In this document: piece after piece, positions 8,533 to 17,473 of the stretch | Layout: each line of letters begins with the position of its first letter | Numbering within the stretch: the first letter of the stretch is position 1 | From: Candidatus Saccharimonadota bacterium | GTDB taxonomy: Bacteria > Patescibacteriota > Saccharimonadia > Saccharimonadales > Saccharimonadaceae | Assembly (NCBI GenBank): GCA_017533605.1 | Contig: JAFWKF010000004.1 | Location: 1-64,000, forward strand | Direction: 5' to 3' | DNA: 64,000 nucleotides | The notes under the pieces: generated by a model | What the model saw: the letters and a program-made list of their open reading frames with translations, nothing else | What the model was told of the DNA's origin: nothing | Databases searched by the model: none | Translations under genes and position numbers: made by a program

Positions 8533-10753
8533 CAATATTATTATATTGGTTTAGAAATGCCACAACCGGATTTTCTTCCCCCTCAAAGAATCTAATATTA
8601 TTATATGCCGTACTATCGTTGCTATATTGTTTTAAGGATTCCGTTGCTCTAGCTAGCGACACATATCTCTGCGCATATTTATAAGTATTCCAATCCGGGT
8701 TGTTATTAGAATTTACGTAAGCTGCGCCTGAGGCGACCCTTTTATTACTGTCCGAGGACCCCAAAAAGTTTTCAATCATATTTACAATATTAGAAGCAAA
8801 TGATACTGACGATGAGTCAGTTGACAAAGAGTTTAATATTCCTCCATCCATTACTCCTAGTGGGGTAACTCTCTCATTATTATAGATAATAAATTTTGCC
8901 AACGCCGAATTAGTATTAATAGTTCTTGCCCCATTACTGTCTAAACTTGTGTTGTTTTCTACAAATTCTACAAACCCAGCATCATTAAATGGATTATCAA
9001 GTGTAGAAGTATCAAAAGTTACAATTTCTGAACATTGCGCTGAACCTACTGCTCCAATAGCGCTATATGTTTCACAATCTCCAAATGAAGTCAAATAACC
9101 CTCGGCCTCATCCGCAAAACTAGCTGGTAGTAACGAATCAACAGCCCTACTCACACTTGCAGACATCACTTTTACTCCGGAGGTTAAAGAATTTCCACTG
9201 AAATCTCGCATACTCACCGCAAGATTATAAAAGATCGAGCCTAAAAATGTATTTTTAGAAGTGACATCAAGTGGGCTCCTATTTAATCTATCTGCCCGCG
9301 CATCCATTGCTAGTATGTCGGAAGTTAAGCGTGCATATTGAGTTACTGCCTCGCCGTCACCCGCAGTCCCCCCGCTAGCCTTTGCTAGTTCCTTTCCTAC
9401 ATTTATTGCCCCTTCTACCAAGAACTCACCAGCATTTACTCCCTTAATTGTTTCATACGAATTATCAACTAGAGAGCTAGTTATTATTGGTGAAGTTTTA
9501 TCAAGTATTTCTAAAGAGGCTTCAGCCGAGCCATTATCTAATAGTCTCGCTACTGAGCCTCTCACATTTGAACTAGCTGAACTTACAGTTGTAAAAACCG
9601 AATCACTACTAGAGACGCCATATTGATTTTCTACGGTTTTTAAGATTCTGTCTGAAGAATAATTATTTACCGCCTCGGTATTAACCTTATTACCAGATAA
9701 AATTGCATATAAACTCGGTGAATCCATTGCAGTTCCAGAAACTTTCACTATTTCACCCGTTTTTACATTCACCACCTCATTTTCATGAGTTTCATATAAA
9801 TAATTCATTGACTCATTAATTTTTGATTCGTTTCCTTCTCCGGCCTTCATCTTACTAATATTTTCCATGAAAGTTACAAAGAATAAACTAGAACGTTGCT
9901 CTTTAGAAATAGTATCAGCCACTTTTAAAGAATCCGCCGCGTTTAATGTTGCTTTTTCGCTTGTATCAGCTAAGTTTTTACTTGCTACTCCACTAATAAA
10001 TCCGCTTGCACTATTGCCGGAATTACTTGCCGCTCCATAAGTTTCATATTCATAATAGGTCTCAATTTCGCCAGTATCTTCATTTTTTCTGGTTTTAGCT
10101 ACCTTTCTTACATTATCTACCTCGATATTGCTCCCCTCGCCAATTTTTCCAGCCATCACTTCGTCAAAATCCGATTCACTCGTGTAATTATTTCTGTTAG
10201 TGCCAATTTTTTTAAACACCGCCATCGCAGACTCATCATAATAATATGCTGCTCTAGAGTAAGTTGCATTATTAAAAGCATTATATAATTCTACATTTAC
10301 ATTTATTTCATCAATAAAATTCTCTGCCGTGATGATACTATCACCCATCTTTAAAACCAACTCTCCCTCAGCATGATTACTCTCAACAAACTCGTTGTTG
10401 TCTATATATCCTACCAATACCCCATTTTTTGCCAGAATTGTTGCAGTGTCTTCCGGGATTTCACCGTCAAACAAAGCTTGCTGAAAAACCAGTTTTTTGC
10501 TTTCTACCGCGTCAGCATATTGTACATCGGTTTCTTCAATCAATCTCTCTGAAATTGCCGAAGGAATTAAATTACCAGCCCCAAAAACTAATGCAACTAT
10601 TAAAATAACAATAGTCAAAAATGCCATCGCGCCAAAAGAAGCCAGTTTTTTGAGAGATAAGCCCTTTTTGTTCTTTGTTGGAATTTTAGCAGTAAAATAG
10701 CTCCCCTTAATCGCCGAATTTTCACTCGCTCTTAATAATTCTTCTGCGCTCAT
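8513..10753 (-). CDS. Large single-pass surface protein, function unknown
   Basis: This 746-residue protein is not recognised. A basic cytoplasmic tail (about 1-33, KNKKGLSLKK) is followed by one membrane helix at about 35-57. A long Ser/Ala/Asn-rich outer region with few cysteines follows. The outer part contains an embedded pair of cysteines (GDCETY, SAQCSEI near 570-585), many short helical stretches and no obvious enzymatic motif. A leader of about 22 nt with AAAGG precedes ATG 10753, and TATAAT lies further upstream, divergent from rlmD. Size and topology suggest an envelope structural or secretion-associated protein. This is inference only. Confidence 0.7.
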   Translation of the reverse strand: MSAEELLRASENSAIKGSYFTAKIPTKNKKGLSLKKLASFGAMAFLTIVILIVALVFGAGNLIPSAISERLIEETDVQYADAVESKKLVFQQALFDGEIPEDTATILAKNGVLVGYIDNNEFVESNHAEGELVLKMGDSIITAENFIDEINVNVELYNAFNNATYSRAAYYYDESAMAVFKKIGTNRNNYTSESDFDEVMAGKIGEGSNIEVDNVRKVAKTRKNEDTGEIETYYEYETYGAASNSGNSASGFISGVASKNLADTSEKATLNAADSLKVADTISKEQRSSLFFVTFMENISKMKAGEGNESKINESMNYLYETHENEVVNVKTGEIVKVSGTAMDSPSLYAILSGNKVNTEAVNNYSSDRILKTVENQYGVSSSDSVFTTVSSASSNVRGSVARLLDNGSAEASLEILDKTSPIITSSLVDNSYETIKGVNAGEFLVEGAINVGKELAKASGGTAGDGEAVTQYARLTSDILAMDARADRLNRSPLDVTSKNTFLGSIFYNLAVSMRDFSGNSLTSGVKVMSASVSRAVDSLLPASFADEAEGYLTSFGDCETYSAIGAVGSAQCSEIVTFDTSTLDNPFNDAGFVEFVENNTSLDSNGARTINTNSALAKFIIYNNERVTPLGVMDGGILNSLSTDSSSVSFASNIVNMIENFLGSSDSNKRVASGAAYVNSNNNPDWNTYKYAQRYVSLARATESLKQYSNDSTAYNNIRFFEGEENPVVAFLNQYNNIAKYSQR

Positions 10754-10806
10754 TGTCTAACCTTTTCTAGTTAAAATTATAACATAATTTGCTATAATTA
10801 AAAGCG

Positions 10807-12057
10807 ATGGAAAAAGAGCCAGTATTTGTAGAAAAAATTGTGCCGGGCGGTGAAGCTTTAGGCCAACTAAAAAGTGGTAAAAAAATCTTTTTTTGGGGCG
10901 CTTTGCCTCACGAAACCGTCTTAGAATATATAGTTCTTAAAAATAAGTCTAGTTATACTAAAGCTTTAGCCACCAAAATATCTAATTATTCAGAGTATCG
11001 CGCTAAACCTAAAGATAAATGCTTCCTTTCTACTTCTCCTTGGCAAATTATAAATTACGATTACGAATTACAATTAAAACAAGAATTAGTAGTAGAAATG
11101 TTCCGGGAACACAGTTTAATCCTCCCTACTCCCCAAATCTTTACCGACCACAAGGATTATTTTTATCGTAACAAAATGGAATATGCTCTTTATTGGAATA
11201 AAGAGACTAATAAAATTGAGCTCGCCTTTCACGAACGCGGCTCACATCGTAAAATACCGATTAAAGCATCATCAATTGAACGCCCAGAAATCTTTAGTCA
11301 TGCCAAGGCAATAATCGATGATTTAAATGCCCGCGGCGAAGAAGCTCGTAAGTATCAAACTCTCCTGTTGCGTTGTAATCAAAAAGGCGAAGTCTCCGGT
11401 GGGCTCTACGAAAATTATCAACCTCACCCAGTTTTTAGGAACTTAACAGATGAAATAATGGGCAAAACTTACTCATATTCACCTAATGGTTTTTTTCAGA
11501 TTAACCTTCCAGTTTATGAAATGGCCCTTAAAGAAATTAAAAAGCACATTACTACCGATGAGGTTTTAGATCTTTACGCCGGTGTCGGCACTATCGGCCT
11601 CTCCACCGCCCCCGACAAAAACCTAACTCTAGTAGAATGTGATAAGCATGCTTATAGAGAGTTATGTGAAAACTGCAAAGAGGGGGTTTTTGAAGGGGGT
11701 CCGGAGCCTGGCAAGGCGAGGAGTAGCGCCAAAACCCCTGTGGCGACAGGGGTTTTGGACGCGCCCCGAAAAAACGCCCCTCTTGCAGTTTTCGCCAAAT
11801 CAGAAGAAGCACTTAATTTTATTCAACCCACCCAAACCGTTATCTTAGATCCTCCTCGCGCCGGTTGCGACCAAAAACTGATTAACAAGTTGTTAGATGT
11901 TTGTCCTCCGGTAATTATTTATCTCTCTTGTAATCCCGCCACTCAGGCTCGCGATGTTAAGCTTCTATTAGAAAAATATAAGATTAAATCCGTCCAAACT
12001 TTTAACTTCTTTCCTCACACTCCACACATTGAAAATCTCATTGTATTATCGCTTTAA
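10807..12057 (+). CDS. rlmD: 23S rRNA (uracil-5-)-methyltransferase, RlmD/TrmA family, with inserted palindrome
   Basis: The enzyme uses SAM to methylate C5 of a uridine in rRNA (RlmD/RlmCD type) or tRNA (TrmA type). The 416 residues contain a TRAM RNA-binding domain at about 1-60, and the SAM motif [13 protein letters not shown] near 258. PPRAGC is near 351 and the catalytic [12 protein letters not shown] is near 378, with the nucleophilic Cys present. The N-terminal 4Fe-4S cluster ligands of classical RlmD are mostly missing: only one Cys remains near [11 protein letters not shown]. Residues about 288-329 are encoded by a palindromic insertion between the third beta strand and the FAKSEEAL segment. 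TATAAT lies 8 nt before ATG. Exact target uridine is undetermined. Confidence 0.85.
   Translation: MEKEPVFVEKIVPGGEALGQLKSGKKIFFWGALPHETVLEYIVLKNKSSYTKALATKISNYSEYRAKPKDKCFLSTSPWQIINYDYELQLKQELVVEMFREHSLILPTPQIFTDHKDYFYRNKMEYALYWNKETNKIELAFHERGSHRKIPIKASSIERPEIFSHAKAIIDDLNARGEEARKYQTLLLRCNQKGEVSGGLYENYQPHPVFRNLTDEIMGKTYSYSPNGFFQINLPVYEMALKEIKKHITTDEVLDLYAGVGTIGLSTAPDKNLTLVECDKHAYRELCENCKEGVFEGGPEPGKARSSAKTPVATGVLDAPRKNAPLAVFAKSEEALNFIQPTQTVILDPPRAGCDQKLINKLLDVCPPVIIYLSCNPATQARDVKLLLEKYKIKSVQTFNFFPHTPHIENLIVLSL
11668..11793 (+). repeat. In-frame palindromic element, family 1, copy in rlmD
   Basis: The outer arms GAAAACTGCAA-GAGGGG and CCCCTCTTGCAGTTTTC form a stem of about 20 bp. Inside, GGGG-TCC pairs with GGA-CCCC and encloses two hairpins: a short GCCT-GGCA-AGGC, and a perfect 11-bp stem AAAACCCCTGT/ACAGGGGTTTT (11731-11756) with loop GGCG. 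The same core, with the same two loops but a different second stem, occurs in valS. The element reads through in frame and adds about 40 residues, ending PVATG then DAPR, the same reading frame as the valS copy in its 3' half. Confidence 0.85.
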
Positions 12058-12092
12058 ATTTTAAATAAAACATGCTAAACTGATTTAAAGAC

Positions 12093-12182
12093 GGAAAGGT
12101 GGCCGAGTGGTTGAAGGCGCACGCTTGGAAAGCGTGTGTGCGGGCAACCGTACCGCAGGTTCGAATCCTGTCCTTTCCGCCA
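12093..12182 (+). tRNA. tRNA-Ser (anticodon GGA)
   Basis: Class II tRNA of 90 nt including an encoded CCA. The acceptor GGAAAGG pairs with CCTTTCC and the discriminator is G. The D arm is of serine type (GCCGAGTGGTTGAAGGC), the anticodon stem CACGC/GCGTG holds loop TTGGAAA (anticodon GGA), there is a long variable arm, and the T arm contains GGTTCGAATCC. A duplicate of its 3' end lies 42 nt downstream. Confidence 0.96.
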
Positions 12183-12225
12183 TTAGGTGGAAAGACGAGG
12201 ATCCACTTCCTGTCCTTTCCGCCAT
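12166..12225 (+). repeat. Duplicate of the tRNA-Ser 3' end
   Basis: TCCTGTCCTTTCCGCCAT occurs at 12166-12183 (inside the tRNA) and again at 12208-12225, a 42-nt step. The duplicate is preceded by TGGAAAGACGAGG, which can pair with CCTGTCCTTTCC. The extra unit could therefore fold as an acceptor-plus-T-arm minihelix ending in CCA, although its T loop (ATCCACTT) is not a normal one. It may be an integrase att scar or a tRNA-derived mini-element. Confidence 0.7.
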
Positions 12226-12248
12226 GGATAAAAATTTAGGAGTAATCA

Positions 12249-13055
12249 GTGAGCGAAAATGTCTTAATTGAATTAAAAGGTTTAACCAAACGCTACGGCT
12301 ATGGTGATACCGAGTCTTTCGCCTTAAAAGATTTTGATCTCACCATCAAACGTGGCGAATTTATTATGATTATGGGTCCCTCTGGCTGCGGCAAGACCAC
12401 CCTTCTTAATATTATCGGTCTTTTAGACCGCGCCTCAAGAGGCGAATATATCTTAAATGGCGAGAATGTCGCCGGCATTTCCGCCCGCCGTCAAGCCAGT
12501 CTTCGTGCTAAAAAAATTGGATTTATCTTTCAGAACTTTAACCTCATTGAAGATTTACCAGTTCTAGAAAACGTTGCACTCCCACTGGTTTATACCGGTT
12601 ATCCTAGAACTGCTAGACTTAAAAATGCTTCCACCGCTCTTAAACGTTTTCACCTTCAAGAGCGAGAATACTATTTACCTTATCAATTATCTGGCGGCCA
12701 ACAACAGCGTGTAGCTATTGCTCGCGCCATTGTTAGTGACCCAGAAATAATTCTTGCCGATGAGCCTACTGGCAACCTCGATTCTCGCTCTTCTCGTATT
12801 GTGATGGACGAACTAAAAGCTATCCACGAAGAAGGAAATACTATCATCATGGTTACTCACAACCCCGCTCTTACAGTTTATGCTACTCGCGTTATTAATA
12901 TGCTTGATGGACACATTGACACTGATGTTAAAACTGTTGCTGACCAAAATCTTCCTCAGCCAATCAGCGTCAAAATCAAAAAGAAATCTGATTCATCTAC
13001 CGAGGAAGAATTACCTAAACCTCATAAACGTCACAAATCTAGGAGGAAAAAATAA
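12249..13055 (+). CDS. ABC transporter ATP-binding protein, MacB/LolD type
   Basis: This is the nucleotide-binding subunit of a MacB-type mechanotransmission exporter. The 268 residues carry Walker [10 protein letters not shown] near 41, Q-loop [12 protein letters not shown], signature [10 protein letters not shown] near 145, Walker [13 protein letters not shown] and switch His in MVTHNP. A basic C-terminal tail of about 30 residues ([10 protein letters not shown]) is extra. The start is GTG 12249, preceded by TAGGAG. The stop codon overlaps the permease ATG by 1 nt (TAATG), so the two subunits are coupled. Substrate unknown; wall- or antimicrobial-peptide-related export is common for such pairs. 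Confidence 0.92.
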   Translation: MSENVLIELKGLTKRYGYGDTESFALKDFDLTIKRGEFIMIMGPSGCGKTTLLNIIGLLDRASRGEYILNGENVAGISARRQASLRAKKIGFIFQNFNLIEDLPVLENVALPLVYTGYPRTARLKNASTALKRFHLQEREYYLPYQLSGGQQQRVAIARAIVSDPEIILADEPTGNLDSRSSRIVMDELKAIHEEGNTIIMVTHNPALTVYATRVINMLDGHIDTDVKTVADQNLPQPISVKIKKKSDSSTEEELPKPHKRHKSRRKK

Positions 13056-14287
13056 TGGCAATGTTACTTAGAACCCACTTTAAACTTGCGCGTACCTCTA
13101 TCAAAGAGAATCGCACTCGTTCTTTCCTAACCTGCCTAGGTATTGCTATTGGCGTAGCTAGCATTGTTTTAATTCTCTCCCTCATGGGTGGAATTTCTAA
13201 CCTCGTCAGAAGCGAAATTAATGAAATTGGCTCCGACCTTATTGTTGTTCGCCCTAAATCTACAAAAGACACTCTAGATAGTATTATTGGCGAACTTACT
13301 TCTGCCAACACCTTTGAAAAAAGTAGCCTTACTCTCTCGGATATTTCGGCTATTTCTAAAACCGAAGATGTTTCAGCTGTCGCTCCAATCGCTATTTCCA
13401 CTAACACTATCGCTTCGGAAAAAAACACACTCTCATCCGTATCGGTGCTTGGCACTAATCTAGACTTTATTAAAATTGAGCCCCTAGCTCTTCGCTACGG
13501 CGCCTTTTTGACCGAAAACAACGAAGAAAACTCAGTTGTGCTCGGCCATACCCTTTCTCTGGCTCTCTTTAATACTATCAACTCCACCGTTGGCAAAACC
13601 GTCAGTATCATGGGTGAAAAATTCATGGTAGTTGGCGTTCTTGATGAAATTGACCAATCCATCAGTTTTGATAATGTGGACTTTGATAATGCTCTCATCA
13701 TGGATATTAAGAGTTTAGACAAAATTACCGGCTCAACCCAAATTCAACAGATTAATATTAAAGCTGCCAACACCGACAGTCTCGCCAAAATAACCGACGA
13801 TATTAAAGAAACACTCACTAAGCAAAAACTCGGCGATCAAAATTTCACCGTTGCCTATGGTGACAATATTACTCATCCGGCCAGTTCTCTCTTTACTATT
13901 GTTTCCGGTATGCTTACTACCGTGGCTGCTATTTCTCTCGTAGTCGGCGGTATTGGCATCATGAATATTATGTTAGTTTCAGTCGCTGAACGCTCCCACG
14001 AAATTGGTGTTAGAAAAGCCGTTGGCGCTTCCTCTCGTAATATCTTAATGCAATTCCTATTTGAAGCTCTAATTCTCTCTATCATCGGAGGTATTTTTGG
14101 CCTTGTCCTAGGCTACATCTTAGCCTTCATTATTTCTATTATTACTCCATTCTCTCCATATATCAGCTGGGAAATAATTATTGTTTCCTTCTTAACTACC
14201 ATCGCAGTTGGGATTATGTTTGGTATTTATCCGGCCCTCAAAGCCGCCTCTAAAAACCCAATCGATTCTCTCAAACATTATCGCTAG
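13055..14287 (+). CDS. ABC transporter permease, MacB/FtsX type
   Basis: This permease of 410 residues has one N-terminal helix (FLTCLGIAIGVASIVLILSLMG, about 25-46). A MacB-PCD-type outer domain follows (about 50-280, including NEIGSDLIVVRP). Three C-terminal helices begin with the conserved VVGGIGIMNIMLVSVAERSHEIGVRKAVGAS. That is the classic MacB architecture of four helices with one large outer domain. It follows the ATP-binding gene with a 1-nt overlap. The two genes make a complete homodimeric exporter without a separate membrane-fusion subunit in the window. Confidence 0.92.
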   Translation: MAMLLRTHFKLARTSIKENRTRSFLTCLGIAIGVASIVLILSLMGGISNLVRSEINEIGSDLIVVRPKSTKDTLDSIIGELTSANTFEKSSLTLSDISAISKTEDVSAVAPIAISTNTIASEKNTLSSVSVLGTNLDFIKIEPLALRYGAFLTENNEENSVVLGHTLSLALFNTINSTVGKTVSIMGEKFMVVGVLDEIDQSISFDNVDFDNALIMDIKSLDKITGSTQIQQINIKAANTDSLAKITDDIKETLTKQKLGDQNFTVAYGDNITHPASSLFTIVSGMLTTVAAISLVVGGIGIMNIMLVSVAERSHEIGVRKAVGASSRNILMQFLFEALILSIIGGIFGLVLGYILAFIISIITPFSPYISWEIIIVSFLTTIAVGIMFGIYPALKAASKNPIDSLKHYR

Positions 14288-14302
14288 TGTTATAATAATC
14301 TT

Positions 14303-15538
14303 ATGAAACAGCTTTTAGAAAAACTCCCATTTTATAATCAAGCCGTACTTCCTTATCACTGGGCTCAAGCTGCTGTTGCCGGCATTAAATATGGTTTTCC
14401 AGGCAAAAAACTTCGCGTCATAGGAGTCACCGGTACCAATGGTAAAACTACCACTTGCTTCATGATTTGGCACATGTTGAACCAATCTGGTCATAAGACC
14501 GGCCTTATGACTACTGTGGCTTACGGTGCTAAAACCTTAAAACCTGAGCTGAATCACATGACTACTGTAGATGCCCTTACTCTTAATAAGCGTATTTCTG
14601 AAATCCAAAAACAAGGTGCAGAATTCTTAGTTTTAGAGGTTACTTCCCACGCTCTCGCCGAATTTCGCACTCTTGGCATCCCAGTTGAGATAGCGGTCTT
14701 TACTAATCTTACTCACGAGCACTTAGATTATCACAAAACTATTGCAAACTACCGCGCCGCCAAGGGTAAACTCTTTAAAAAGGCTAAATACAGCGTCTTA
14801 AACGCAGATGATCCAGCCACAAAATATTACCAAAAACTTACCCATAATTATTCAACCTATGGCATAAAAAATGGTGATTTTCAAGCAAAATCCATAGAAT
14901 TAGCCACAAGCGGTGTAAAATATTCATGTGGTGATATAAATATAGAGACACAAATTCCAGGCGAATTTAATGTATATAATTCGCTTGCCGCTGTTGTAGT
15001 TGGTAAAAAACTTAATCTCTCAAACGAAGAAATAGAATCCGGTATTAAATCCCTAGAGAGTGTTGAAGGACGTATGAATATAATTGATGAAGGCCAGCCC
15101 TTTACGGTCATTGTTGATTATGCCCATGCTCCAGATGCCATTGAAAAAGTCTTTGATTCTGTCAAAAACCACCAAGGCCGCATTATCTCCGTTCACGGTG
15201 GCGCTGGTCGTCGCGATCCTTCTACTCGCCCAATCCGTGGCGAAATTCTCGGCCGTCACTCTGATATTGTTATTATTACCGAAGACGATTCTCGCGATGA
15301 AAATCCCGAAAAAATCGCCGCTGGCTTCATTCAGGGTGCCGAAAAGGTAGGCAAAGTCTTAAATAAAGACTTATTTAAAGAATTAGATCGTGAAAAAGCC
15401 ATTAAACTAGCTCTTGATATGGCTAAAAAAGGTGATCTCGTTTTAATCTTAGGCAAAGGCCACGAAAAATCCATTCTTCGTGCCGACGGCCCCCACGATT
15501 TTGAAGACATAAAAGTAGTAAAGAAATTACTCCGGTAA
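14303..15538 (+). CDS. murE: UDP-N-acetylmuramyl-tripeptide synthetase-like Mur ligase
   Basis: MurE adds the third amino acid to the peptidoglycan stem peptide. The 411 residues have a shortened N-terminal domain and the P-loop GVTGTNGKTTT near 41. The TSHALA segment near 116 and TNLTHEHLDYHKT are present, along with the C-terminal ligase domain containing VDYAHAPDAIEKV, GAGRRDPSTRP and LGKGHEKS. The residue-selecting motif reads DDSRDENP instead of the DNPR seen in meso-DAP-adding enzymes, so the amino acid added is uncertain. TATAAT lies exactly 6 nt before ATG. The 3' end overlaps the convergent MurE-like fragment by 12 nt. Confidence 0.88.
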   Translation: MKQLLEKLPFYNQAVLPYHWAQAAVAGIKYGFPGKKLRVIGVTGTNGKTTTCFMIWHMLNQSGHKTGLMTTVAYGAKTLKPELNHMTTVDALTLNKRISEIQKQGAEFLVLEVTSHALAEFRTLGIPVEIAVFTNLTHEHLDYHKTIANYRAAKGKLFKKAKYSVLNADDPATKYYQKLTHNYSTYGIKNGDFQAKSIELATSGVKYSCGDINIETQIPGEFNVYNSLAAVVVGKKLNLSNEEIESGIKSLESVEGRMNIIDEGQPFTVIVDYAHAPDAIEKVFDSVKNHQGRIISVHGGAGRRDPSTRPIRGEILGRHSDIVIITEDDSRDENPEKIAAGFIQGAEKVGKVLNKDLFKELDREKAIKLALDMAKKGDLVLILGKGHEKSILRADGPHDFEDIKVVKKLLR

Positions 15539-16273
15539 GTATTCTGCTATTCCATCAATAATTTTTTCGTTATCAATACCAAGCGCCGAAGCGATTGCGG
15601 TTGCACAGGCCATATAAGACACCGCCGTTTCTCCGGGTACAAATGATGCTACCGAAACAATTTCTGCCTTAATTGAAAGCGTGGCCTCTGTTCCCTTATT
15701 GTAGAGTTTGGAATTCAATATTTTTACATCCGAGCTAGACTGTCCATAACTGACAGTTTTTTCTGTTCCCTTAAACTCTTCAAAAGTATCATAATTAATA
15801 TCGTCATGATTTAAGACCACTATCTCGGGTCCCATATCAAATAGAGTCTTTTCATTTTCCAAGTATTCTTCCGGGTTCATATCAGACAAACTTGCTGTCA
15901 CAAAATTTGTCATCGCTGCAACATTGATTGGCAGTCCGTAAAACACATTATCACGAAGTCCTTCGGCTGGTACCGTCACGATTACATAATTTGCTCCCGC
16001 CTTCCAAGCATCGGACAAAAATTTATGAAGCATCCCCACCTTAAATGGTTGGTCGCTTGCCAGCACTGCCACCTGTTCACCGGCAGCCCTTAATATTTCA
16101 TGCACAAAATGAGCCACGACCGTCTTACCAGTAGTACCGGTGATTGTAATTAGTTTCATATCGCGCATCGGGTTGCCGTAATATGTTTTTAAGGTTTTAG
16201 CTTTTAGTTTTTGTGCTTGCGCCTTTAGCCCACCTTTTTTATTTTTGCTCCGGTTTTTTCCCTTCTCTACCAT
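15527..16273 (-). CDS. Truncated MurE-like Mur ligase domain protein
   Basis: The 248-residue protein has a basic N-terminus, then a Mur ligase central ATPase domain: ITGTTGKT P-loop near 43, a VPAEGLRDN segment where MurE has TSHAL, and TNFVTASLSDMNPEEYL near 125. It then stops after the central domain, with no C-terminal ligase domain. The P-loop retains Lys and Thr, but the partner domain that binds the incoming amino acid is missing. It may be a non-catalytic relative or a ligase working with another polypeptide. It faces murE tail to tail with a 12-nt overlap. TATAAT lies 9 nt upstream of the start. Confidence 0.8.
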   Translation of the reverse strand: MVEKGKNRSKNKKGGLKAQAQKLKAKTLKTYYGNPMRDMKLITITGTTGKTVVAHFVHEILRAAGEQVAVLASDQPFKVGMLHKFLSDAWKAGANYVIVTVPAEGLRDNVFYGLPINVAAMTNFVTASLSDMNPEEYLENEKTLFDMGPEIVVLNHDDINYDTFEEFKGTEKTVSYGQSSSDVKILNSKLYNKGTEATLSIKAEIVSVASFVPGETAVSYMACATAIASALGIDNEKIIDGIAEYLPE

Positions 16274-16312
16274 AATACCCTCATTATACCACTACTCTTA
16301 AAAATCCCAAAA

Positions 16313-17317
16313 CTACTCTAGTAATTTACAAACCAGATTTACAATTAAGTCTTTTTCACTTGGTTTACTCTCAGCAATCAGTAACGCAATTGCCGTTAAA
16401 GCTCTATCAGAAATTTTAGTTTCGCCATTTTTTGTTAAATGGCAATCATTTAAGGTCAAAAACAGAATAAATAGTAAAGCCCCAATCCGCTTATTACCAT
16501 CATAAAAGGGGTGGTCTTTGATCACAAAATACAACAAATTAGCCGCCTTCTCTGGCACGCTCGGATACAGCTCTTCATTGTCAAAGCTTTGAAAAATTGC
16601 CACCATACTTCCCTCAAAGCTTCCACCTCGTTCCTTGCCAAATAAATCCGAACCTTTTACATTTTTCTTTAAATCTTCTACTGCGGACTTACACATTTCA
16701 ACGGTTAGTTCTTTTATCCGCTTTTTCGTGCTCATAAATGATAAATCTATAAAGCCTTCATCATACTCTTCCAGAGTCTTAAAACTACCAGCGTATCGCG
16801 AAATTACCTCCAAAACCCCATTAGCTTCGCCTGCATTCAGCAAATTACTAGTTGTTAATCTTCTCACAATCCCCATCATTTTTTCTACATCACGTAGCTT
16901 CTTTACGTCCTTTTTAGCTTGTAACTCCGCAAGACGCCGTTTATTTACTACTACTCCATCTGTTACGAATTTTTTTAACACATTCGTTGCCCAAATTCTA
17001 AAGGAAGTCGCCTTTTTAGAATTTACCCGATATCCTACCGAAATAATTGCGTCCAAATTGTATAATTTTTTAGTCCTTACTACTTTTCGCCCACCTTCAA
17101 CCTGAACTTGTTCCATTTTGGAACAAGTTGCCGACTCTTTCAGTTCACCGCTCTTATAAATATTACTTAAATGCTTTACGATAGCCGGCCTTTGCACTCC
17201 AAAAACAGTTGCCATTTGCTCTGGTGTTGCCCAAATAGTTTCTTCTTTCGCGTCAACATTAAAAACTACCTCACCAGTCAAACCCTTATATATCTCTATT
17301 CTATTATCATCTTCCAT
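16313..17317 (-). CDS. RhuM-Fic/Doc fusion protein, putative AMPylator or toxin
   Basis: The N-terminal about 110 residues match the RhuM virulence protein family (TIWATPEQMATVFGV, HLSNIYKSGEL, RTKKLYNLDAIISVGYRVNS). The C-terminal half contains a Fic/Doc motif HPFYDGNKRIGA near residue 275. The end of this motif (NKR) resembles Doc-type phosphotransferases more than classical Fic (GNGR). No separate antitoxin gene is adjacent, and no clear inhibitory [ST]xxxE[GN] helix was seen. It begins 4 nt after the CCA of tRNA-Ser(CGA) on the same strand, the position expected for horizontally acquired cargo, and would be co-transcribed with the tRNA. Confidence 0.87.
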   Translation of the reverse strand: MEDDNRIEIYKGLTGEVVFNVDAKEETIWATPEQMATVFGVQRPAIVKHLSNIYKSGELKESATCSKMEQVQVEGGRKVVRTKKLYNLDAIISVGYRVNSKKATSFRIWATNVLKKFVTDGVVVNKRRLAELQAKKDVKKLRDVEKMMGIVRRLTTSNLLNAGEANGVLEVISRYAGSFKTLEEYDEGFIDLSFMSTKKRIKELTVEMCKSAVEDLKKNVKGSDLFGKERGGSFEGSMVAIFQSFDNEELYPSVPEKAANLLYFVIKDHPFYDGNKRIGALLFILFLTLNDCHLTKNGETKISDRALTAIALLIAESKPSEKDLIVNLVCKLLE

Positions 17318-17321
17318 TTAG

Positions 17322-17411
17322 TGGCGGAAGAGAGAGGATTCGAACCTCCGAGACTATTGCTAGCCCACACGATTTCGAGTCGTGCGCCTTCAACCACTCG
17401 GCCACTCTTCC
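17322..17411 (-). tRNA. tRNA-Ser (anticodon CGA)
   Basis: Class II tRNA of 90 nt with encoded CCA. Acceptor GGAAGAG pairs with CTCTTCC, discriminator G. The anticodon stem CACGA/TCGTG has loop CTCGAAA, giving anticodon CGA. A long variable arm and T arm GGTTCGAATCC are present. The RhuM-Fic gene starts immediately downstream. Confidence 0.96.
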
Positions 17412-17473
17412 ATCTAGCATTATATCATAGACTTCCCAGTTTTAAATCATAACCAATATGCTATAATGAGCTT

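Noticed and set aside
11668-11793. Intein, group I or group II intron in rlmD/valS/argS
   Set aside because: The inserts are 82-126 bp with no splicing motifs, no endonuclease and no intron core; the frame is open throughout.
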